Assembly: GCA_034926635.1 (NCBI GenBank)
Contig: JAYFQX010000002.1
Span: forward strand, 1 to 13,740
DNA: 13,740 nt
Direction of reading: 5' to 3'
Origin: Christensenella sp034926635
Lineage (GTDB): Bacteria; Bacillota; Clostridia; Christensenellales; Christensenellaceae
Every line of letters begins with the position of its first letter. Position 1 is the stretch's first letter. This document shows positions 13,637 through 13,740 of this stretch, in pieces. The position numbers and the translations under genes are program-made. Below the pieces are notes generated by a model. The model worked only from the letters and a program-made list of their open reading frames with translations, ran no database searches and was not told where the DNA came from.

Positions 13637-13740
13637 ATGGCGAAGCTGACGATTTATGAGGACACATGCAAAGGGTGCGGTTTGTGCATAGCGGCATGTC
13701 CGAAAAGCTTATTGGCGATCGATAAAACGCATTTGAACGC
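13637..13740 (+). CDS. 4Fe-4S ferredoxin subunit, probably 2-oxoacid:ferredoxin oxidoreductase delta (partial)
   Basis: The frame opens at ATG 13637 behind GAGGAGAAG and runs off the right edge after 34 codons. It reads MAKLTIYEDTCKGCGLCIAA then CPKSLLAID; the cysteines at 11, 14, 17 and 21 form a classic CxxCxxCxxxCP [4Fe-4S] motif. Small ferredoxin proteins with this N-terminus, placed after ptb/buk genes, are usually the delta subunit of a ketoisovalerate or 2-oxoglutarate ferredoxin oxidoreductase (VorD/KorD), with the large subunits following. The delta assignment depends on genes beyond the window; a stand-alone ferredoxin is possible. It is 37 bases after buk and likely in the same operon. 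Confidence 0.82.
   Translation, partial: MAKLTIYEDTCKGCGLCIAACPKSLLAIDKTHLN

Noticed and set aside
1..13740. CRISPR arrays, tRNA or rRNA genes, toxin-antitoxin or defence systems
   Set aside because: I saw no regularly spaced repeats, no tRNA-like cloverleaf, and no protein with motifs of those systems on either strand.

Overview
The window reads as a chromosomal segment of an anaerobic Firmicute, probably of clostridial type. The evidence is strong AGGAGG-type ribosome binding sites, butyrate/branched-chain acyl phosphate genes (Ptb, Buk), the start of a 2-oxoacid:ferredoxin oxidoreductase operon, and AT-rich decayed phage/IS DNA next to metabolic genes of moderate GC. I cannot name the genus from the sequence.

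Left end (1 to about 1870) is a graveyard of mobile DNA. It holds the C-terminal tail of a large serine recombinase (+), a strong terminator that works in both directions, and then on the minus strand three broken genes: a phage holin, the SH3/peptidoglycan-binding part of a phage endolysin, and the first half of an IS256-family transposase. About 300 bases with no recognisable gene follow.

Centre-left (1872-5862, minus strand) holds a phosphate butyryltransferase-like gene, a CyuA-type L-cysteine desulfidase/serine-dehydratase-alpha family gene only a few bases upstream of it, and a PucR-family regulator that has its own terminator. A long divergent intergenic region (5863-6321) carries a very good sigma-A promoter (TTGACC-N17-TATATT) pointing right.

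Centre-right (6322-10674, plus strand) is a four-gene operon: a DUF917 (S-methyl-thiohydantoin desulfurase/hydantoinase-associated) protein, an NCS1 nucleobase/hydantoin-type permease, an M29 aminopeptidase-like metalloenzyme, and an Asp/Glu/hydantoin racemase. It ends at a clear terminator. A second PucR/CdaR-type regulator starts right at that terminator. After it comes an operon of an orphan acetolactate-synthase small-subunit-like ACT protein, butyrate kinase (ATGA overlap) and a ferredoxin-type subunit cut off by the window end.

Working model (inference): the permease imports an amino-acid-derived ring compound (hydantoin or thiohydantoin-like). DUF917, the M29-like enzyme and the racemase open and process it to an amino acid. 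Deamination or desulfuration and ferredoxin-linked oxidation of the 2-oxoacid give an acyl-CoA, and Ptb plus Buk harvest ATP from it. Two PucR regulators flank the operon. No canonical hydantoinase or carbamoylase gene is present, so the ring-opening step would have to be done by DUF917 and/or the M29-like protein, or by genes elsewhere.
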